From a virus: a stretch of 64,000 nucleotides of DNA. Below are positions 60,401-64,000 of this stretch, piece by piece. How positions within the stretch are numbered: the first letter of the stretch is position 1; every line of letters starts with the position of its first letter. The position numbers and the translations under genes were made by a program. Location of the stretch: positions 1 through 64,000 of the IMG/VR virus record IMGVR_UViG_3300029309_000008. One strand, written 5' to 3'. The notes below the pieces were generated by a model. That model was not told where the DNA came from, made no database searches, and saw nothing but the letters and a program-made list of their open reading frames with translations.

Positions 60401-61030
60401 GGGGGCCAACTACAAGTAGTAATGCGAAGAGGGGATGACGAACCTGTGGTAAAGATGTTTTACCCAGATAAGAATAGTGACTTTTACAAGCAAATTTTAG
60501 TACCAGAAACTCTTGACTACAATAATCAGATGGATAACATGTTATTCAATGTTGGTAATATGGCTAAATCTAGAGACCTAATAGCTAAGGGTACGGAAGT
60601 TATGCCAGACGGTACTATCAAGGAAGGTAGCCCTCTACAAAACAAACTGCAAACCATATCTCTGATTGACGAGGAGACTGGATTATTTATAAGACCAGAA
60701 TATACTATGACATATGAACCTAATCCTAAAGATGGATACTCATACTCTTCAACACCTTATGATGGAAATAAGGTTTTAAGAATGAAAGGCGTTACTATCT
60801 TGAATTCAGATAATGACGTTTTAGGTTTTGTGGAAAAGGCAGGGATATTTAAGTTTGACCAAATAATAGCTACCACGAGACCAAGTAGTGCACAAGAACC
60901 AGGTGTGGAAGACCTTCTATTCAATGTAGGAGACAATGTGCTTTCTGTCCAAGCTGCGAATGCATTTTTTTCTAATGAAGAACAAGTACAAGCTGTAATA
61001 GATGAATTTAGTAAATCCCAATCAAAATAA
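57425..61030 (+). CDS. Internal virion protein, 1201 aa
   Basis: The 1201-residue product starts with a conserved-looking helical region (FSKPLEYAEYIEPVDMDLLL, KAVTYKQGKYDLNKQRVSNL), typical of ejection proteins that begin with a packed helical bundle. A long coiled coil follows (residues about 270-310), then the duplicated domain (about 463-515), a hydrophobic Gly/Ala/Pro zone at about 735-810 (FTYLAFMPQGNILRTGAPAL, GVLGPLGPG), which may insert in membrane, and a mixed C-terminus. A D-V-D-G-D motif at 59510-59524 looks like a calcium loop. It may form part of the ejected channel, as T7 gp15/gp16 do. Its end overlaps the next gene. Confidence 0.55.
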   Translation: MATPFSKPLEYAEYIEPVDMDLLLKAVTYKQGKYDLNKQRVSNLVNQAITMPFAKEEDREYFDSRMAGLINELNRYGAGDLSSDTRADYLVGFLSQAADESVANGVEGTLWKQQYDASALEARKENPESFSERNYQYGLQNYNEWLNDRQVGTNVNDYSNPWTGKGVGRYQPFVNVDAMLREELEKIDPEITFEISPFGNGIQYYKNKYELITDEKLLNSINLQVEGNPQLQTQLDINAWSTYSGATSEQLTPQIQEYYQGKAAEAGKNIEYFRQQKAGASTQELEILNQEIENLKKLQNNFTQQASLESVNATLANPSARVATLKNLYRDGLYSSYAYQYAQTNLVDMDIFSDEAAKISATASANAEVERMKQANDVLLKAYEADGKGETALADAYVGYLEDVLQFNYEVPGTGIVSPSGMMALHRMGEVGTALKDESIENVSITQQFTAKQALTQRQVDETISAIASSTDLYGNTRAETVATINSWSPERLTEEINRPGLDPILKGQFEILREAVTMNTTLAQTHELAVDLTYAQIESKLRNGETAWTGGGYAGYRVITDENGETVKLPATGTFLKVENGQLVGYDYITPKERAVAFQTMKDAEYAANRRPIGGGGFGNVGGWFVNRGVDFMDFAGNVMSALYDFGPGRVTTGGRYINSYKQNRLEANLDALYENDPTPDKRIYAAVSGFRGYDVDGDNIADPGATSGTPIYGEGLVRNSQMPVGTQLRQELGKGIFTYLAFMPQGNILRTGAPALGGVLGPLGPGRIVSRIPGVRTLLPRYTGRAALGRNLQGLFLATGLGTVADAGNVLLETGVARRGGYNTSVNRRGQGLGIGFEAQQQAPANYGGFRNFRFFRRGLASDILAYDVLGDDDALRQAIGDAADIDFMAKHDGLIFSNGRHYLGAILENNLEHVLIQNNVQAIPTRQLSLNSMAARPYLEDIFNAMTPDGVPLFPDVPELQSAPSFIAAMDKDPTEDQEALLLDIKGIGGGQLQVVMRRGDDEPVVKMFYPDKNSDFYKQILVPETLDYNNQMDNMLFNVGNMAKSRDLIAKGTEVMPDGTIKEGSPLQNKLQTISLIDEETGLFIRPEYTMTYEPNPKDGYSYSSTPYDGNKVLRMKGVTILNSDNDVLGFVEKAGIFKFDQIIATTRPSSAQEPGVEDLLFNVGDNVLSVQAANAFFSNEEQVQAVIDEFSKSQSK
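58812..58970 (+). repeat. Copy B of a duplicated 159-bp segment
   Basis: This is the partner of 52662-52820, in the same orientation and in frame within a different gene. It codes SAIASSTDLYGNTRAETVAT and EINRPGLDPILKGQFEILRE. Confidence 0.85.
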
Positions 61031-64000
61031 TCCTGTTTTTCAACAGGCTCAACAAGGTTTATCTCAGATACCCCGTCCTTCAGTCAGGAACATGGCTACC
61101 ATAAAAGATTTTTATGAGTATGCAGGTCCTAAATATGGTTATATAACCAAGTATAAAGAAGGATTCATACCTGATTTTGATAACGAAACTTACTATGCAA
61201 ATAAGCAGTCTGGTATAGACGTTACATTAGCAGGACTAAAACAATTTGGTAATTTATTTGCTAATCAGTTTTTGAATAACTTTTCTCAGTATGGAAGAGA
61301 TGTTACTGCTTTGGCAACCTTAGATGCTTCAAAACTTTGGGACAGTGATATGGCTTCTGGTGCAGCACAGACTGCAAAAGCACAACGGTTGCTCAACCCT
61401 ATATTTAGAACACCAGAAATGGCTGAGTTTGAATTAGAGCAGGCCACAGGCAAAAGGGGGCCTTTTTCAGCTTTTACTAAATTTTTACCAGGTTCACCAG
61501 GTGCAGGAAGGTTCAGGTCCGAGCTTTTAGGACAAGCAGGTTTTTCGTTAGGTGCTTTAGGGGCGTATGGGGTTGAATCATTAGTACTGGCGGGTTTAAC
61601 AACTCCTGCTGGAGGTCTAGCTAATGCAGCGATGAAAGCTCCTAAATTAGCAAGGACTATCTACTCTATGTTCCGTACAGGTGACCAACTTAGAGATATT
61701 ACTACAGCAAGAAGGGCGGTTCAAACTTCTCGTTCTTTAAAAAAGTTAGTAAACAGTGTGCCCACAGTAATTAGAAGGTCTAACTTGGCTGCATCAGAAT
61801 CTGCTTTAGAAGCTAATATGGCAGCTTTAGAGTTTAAAGAACAAGAACTTAAAGTAAGAGAGTTAGACTCACGTTTACCTACTAGCGAGGAATTAAGCTC
61901 ATTAGCAAAAGATACTGAAGAAGTAGGTGATTTTACTTTTGGGTGGAATATGCCTATATTATTAGCGAGCAATGCTTTGTTTTTAAGTAATGTTGCAAAC
62001 GGTAGATTTTTACTACCAAAGACAGCAAACCTAAGTGAGCACCTTTTATCTAAAGGAGCCAAGTTTATGACCTATAAGCAAGCTGCTAAACAAGGTTTAC
62101 TTACATTTGGAGACAGGGTACGCAGAGCAGGAATGTACTTACCCATGCTTAATCTTCAAGAAGGGTTTGAAGAGGGTGCTCAAAGAGTCGCATCAGAAAC
62201 AGCTAAAAAATACTTTAGCCAAACTAATAATCTATACGGTGAAACTATAAAATCACAAGCATTAGTTGCAGGAGAAGAAATACACAATACACTTACAACA
62301 GCTGAAGGCTGGAATGAGATAGCTGCAGGTATTATTAATGGTATGGGCATGTCCATGTCAAGGGCTGCTATAAATAGGTCTTTAGGTAACACAAGAGTTG
62401 GGCAGAAGTTAGGCCTTATGAGTCCTAGCAAAAGAGAGGAAAACTTAGTAAGTATTGCAACAAAGGTAAATGAGCAAGTATCTAAGTATGTTCAAAGTAG
62501 TGTAGTAAATGGACCACAGACTCATAATGCCTCCCAACAATTAGAGTCTGCTGCAGGAACTGCTGCAGAAGCAGGTAAAGGTAATCAAAAATCAGCAAGA
62601 GACTTTAGACAAGATTCAAAATACTCCTTATTTTCTCTTGGTAGAAGATATGGAATTACAGATGCTATTATCGATAATGCTGTATTAGAGCTGAAAGAAG
62701 CTGTAAAAAATGACCCTTCACTAGAGAGTTCTCTTGGAGAGAATAGCGATATAGACACTCTAGGGTTTGACCTTAAACAAGAAGCAGAAGTCTACAATAA
62801 AAAGATGGATGCTGCAATGACTAATTTAGGTAGGGTCAGAGATAAACTTACCACCGACCTAGCCAAACAAGCCCATGATGTGGCAGTAGATGTTCTTGTA
62901 CGACTTGATATGGGGGCTGATAATGCCTTTTCTCGTGGTAGAAAAATGATGCAAGAGCTTAAAACTAGAGCTCAAGAAAGTAGTGATGCTGCAAAAATTA
63001 TGGAAGTTCTAGATGCCGTATCTAGTCCAGAGTCTTTAGTAGAGTTAGCTCTTAGAGTAGAGTCAAGTATTCAACAACGGGAGGATGCCAATAAAGGTGT
63101 CGAGATGACCAAGCAACAAAGGGAAGCATTTAACTTGGAAATCATAAAAGAAAAAAATTATCTAAAGACCCTTCAGAATTTAAGAGATACATTTTTAGAT
63201 AAAAACGGAAAGCTAAAATCTGATGTTACTGCAAATGAAGCATCCGTTGCTATAGTTAATGAATTTGCTAATTATAATGGTAGGTTTGCAGATAGAGAAT
63301 TCCAAGAGAAACTTGCTGACTATCTTTTACTAGAAGCAGAGGGGTCTTCAATTAGAGAACTATTTAACAGGGTACAAGACCCTAAATCATTCGAAGAAAA
63401 CTTTTTAAAAGGTTTTGTAAGAGAAGCTAAGAAATCTGCTAATCAGCAGGCTAAGGCTATCGAAGTAAAAGATACTAGTACTACGGGCACTATCACTGAT
63501 GAAGACTACCAACAAGCTTTATCTAATATACCAATATTTGTAGTAGCAAAAGTAGAAAATATCTTAAGAGGTATAACAGAACAAAATGGTAAATTCCTTT
63601 TTGGAAACAGAGAGTATACAACAGAAAAAGAGGCTATTGATACTGCTATAAATAGTTTAAATTTAAATGAAACAGATAAAGCTTCTGTTATGAATGCTAT
63701 CGGTCCTTTCATGCGGAAGGCAAAGCAATCAGCTGCCGCAGAGGCTGCAAGCACAGAAACTCAAGAGGAAGCTGAAACGGGTATGAACGTAGTTGTGCCC
63801 CAAGGAAAAGAGGAGCCTAATACCAAGGAAGAAATAGAAGAAAGAAATAAAAAATATAGTCTTAGTAGAAGTACTCCTGGAAATATTGTTACCCACTTTT
63901 TCGACAAAGCTTTAGCAAAAGTGTACTCGGTGTACGAGAAGTACTTGTATAAGTTTGCTGGCGAAAATGTTAAACAAGGTATTGAAAAGATGAAGAATCT
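61002..64000 (+). CDS. Internal virion protein, partial (runs off the window)
   Basis: This frame is open from ATG 61002 to the end of the window (999 codons and no stop). It overlaps the end of the 1201-residue gene by 29 bases. It begins MNLVNPNQNNPVFQQAQQGL. Residues about 170-215 are hydrophobic (LGQAGFSLGALGAYGVESLV, LAGLTTPAGGLANAAMK), a second hydrophobic part is near 310-325 (MPILLASNALFLSNV), and the rest is helical with many A, E, K and N. It resembles the large channel or internal proteins of podophages; no RNA polymerase or protease motif appears in this part. The function of the missing end is unknown. Confidence 0.6.
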   Translation, partial: MNLVNPNQNNPVFQQAQQGLSQIPRPSVRNMATIKDFYEYAGPKYGYITKYKEGFIPDFDNETYYANKQSGIDVTLAGLKQFGNLFANQFLNNFSQYGRDVTALATLDASKLWDSDMASGAAQTAKAQRLLNPIFRTPEMAEFELEQATGKRGPFSAFTKFLPGSPGAGRFRSELLGQAGFSLGALGAYGVESLVLAGLTTPAGGLANAAMKAPKLARTIYSMFRTGDQLRDITTARRAVQTSRSLKKLVNSVPTVIRRSNLAASESALEANMAALEFKEQELKVRELDSRLPTSEELSSLAKDTEEVGDFTFGWNMPILLASNALFLSNVANGRFLLPKTANLSEHLLSKGAKFMTYKQAAKQGLLTFGDRVRRAGMYLPMLNLQEGFEEGAQRVASETAKKYFSQTNNLYGETIKSQALVAGEEIHNTLTTAEGWNEIAAGIINGMGMSMSRAAINRSLGNTRVGQKLGLMSPSKREENLVSIATKVNEQVSKYVQSSVVNGPQTHNASQQLESAAGTAAEAGKGNQKSARDFRQDSKYSLFSLGRRYGITDAIIDNAVLELKEAVKNDPSLESSLGENSDIDTLGFDLKQEAEVYNKKMDAAMTNLGRVRDKLTTDLAKQAHDVAVDVLVRLDMGADNAFSRGRKMMQELKTRAQESSDAAKIMEVLDAVSSPESLVELALRVESSIQQREDANKGVEMTKQQREAFNLEIIKEKNYLKTLQNLRDTFLDKNGKLKSDVTANEASVAIVNEFANYNGRFADREFQEKLADYLLLEAEGSSIRELFNRVQDPKSFEENFLKGFVREAKKSANQQAKAIEVKDTSTTGTITDEDYQQALSNIPIFVVAKVENILRGITEQNGKFLFGNREYTTEKEAIDTAINSLNLNETDKASVMNAIGPFMRKAKQSAAAEAASTETQEEAETGMNVVVPQGKEEPNTKEEIEERNKKYSLSRSTPGNIVTHFFDKALAKVYSVYEKYLYKFAGENVKQGIEKMKN

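Overview
This window is part of the genome of a large tailed phage that probably infects a Bacteroidota host, most likely aquatic or marine. The evidence: AT-rich DNA; tightly packed, often overlapping genes; almost no Shine-Dalgarno sequences (starts follow A/T-rich leaders); several promoter-like sites of the Bacteroidota type (TTTG, about 20 bp, TAnnTTTG); and a terminase-portal-scaffold-capsid block followed by neck genes, a giant tail-hub protein and a run of very large internal proteins. No tail sheath, baseplate or tape-measure gene is recognisable, so a short-tailed, crAss-like (Crassvirales-type) virion plan fits best. That assignment is inference from layout and sequence flavour, not from a database search. 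No integrase, tRNA gene, CRISPR array or insertion sequence was found.

Left part (1-10432, minus strand). Bases 1-2000 hold small orphan genes, four of them with a shared A/T-rich leader motif and most followed by a GC hairpin, plus an HNH nuclease gene and a gene-free stretch of about 470 bp. From about 10450 down to a terminator near 2411 runs one long leftward operon. Its promoter-proximal end carries a bacterial-type RecA, a PhoH-like ATPase, a GIY-YIG nuclease and a DnaQ-like 3'-5' exonuclease with a zinc ribbon, that is, a recombination and nucleotide-scavenging set. Its distal end carries small basic proteins, a possible PD-(D/E)XK nuclease, a holin-like membrane protein with an upstream 24-residue membrane peptide, an HNH-like protein, and a protein made of three copies of a two-cysteine domain.

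Middle (10433-34895). A divergent control region of 280 bp separates the two arms. Rightward genes start with a winged-helix protein and small proteins next to the large terminase, then portal, scaffold, major capsid protein, neck or adaptor proteins and an 807-residue virion protein. Strong hairpin terminators follow the capsid gene, the small gene after it, the 807-residue gene and the first fibre gene. Next comes an adsorption and decoration block: fibre proteins, a LamG/AbfB-like fibre, a membrane and spanin-like lysis cluster, Cys-rich virion proteins and a collagen-like fibre with 13 cysteines in its first 42 residues.

Right part (34942-64000). After a terminator and promoter come three neck proteins and a 2293-residue tail-hub ('muzzle'-like) protein. 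Five giant proteins follow (2154, 1021, 1284, 1201 and more than 999 residues, the last running off the window), probably packaged in the virion and ejected with the DNA. The 2154-residue protein is the most striking: it combines an HExxH metalloprotease-like domain, two toxin-style hydrophobic linkers, a candidate ADP-ribosyltransferase fold, a lytic-transglycosylase-like domain and a basic tail. It looks like an injected multi-effector protein, similar in logic to T4 Alt but far larger.
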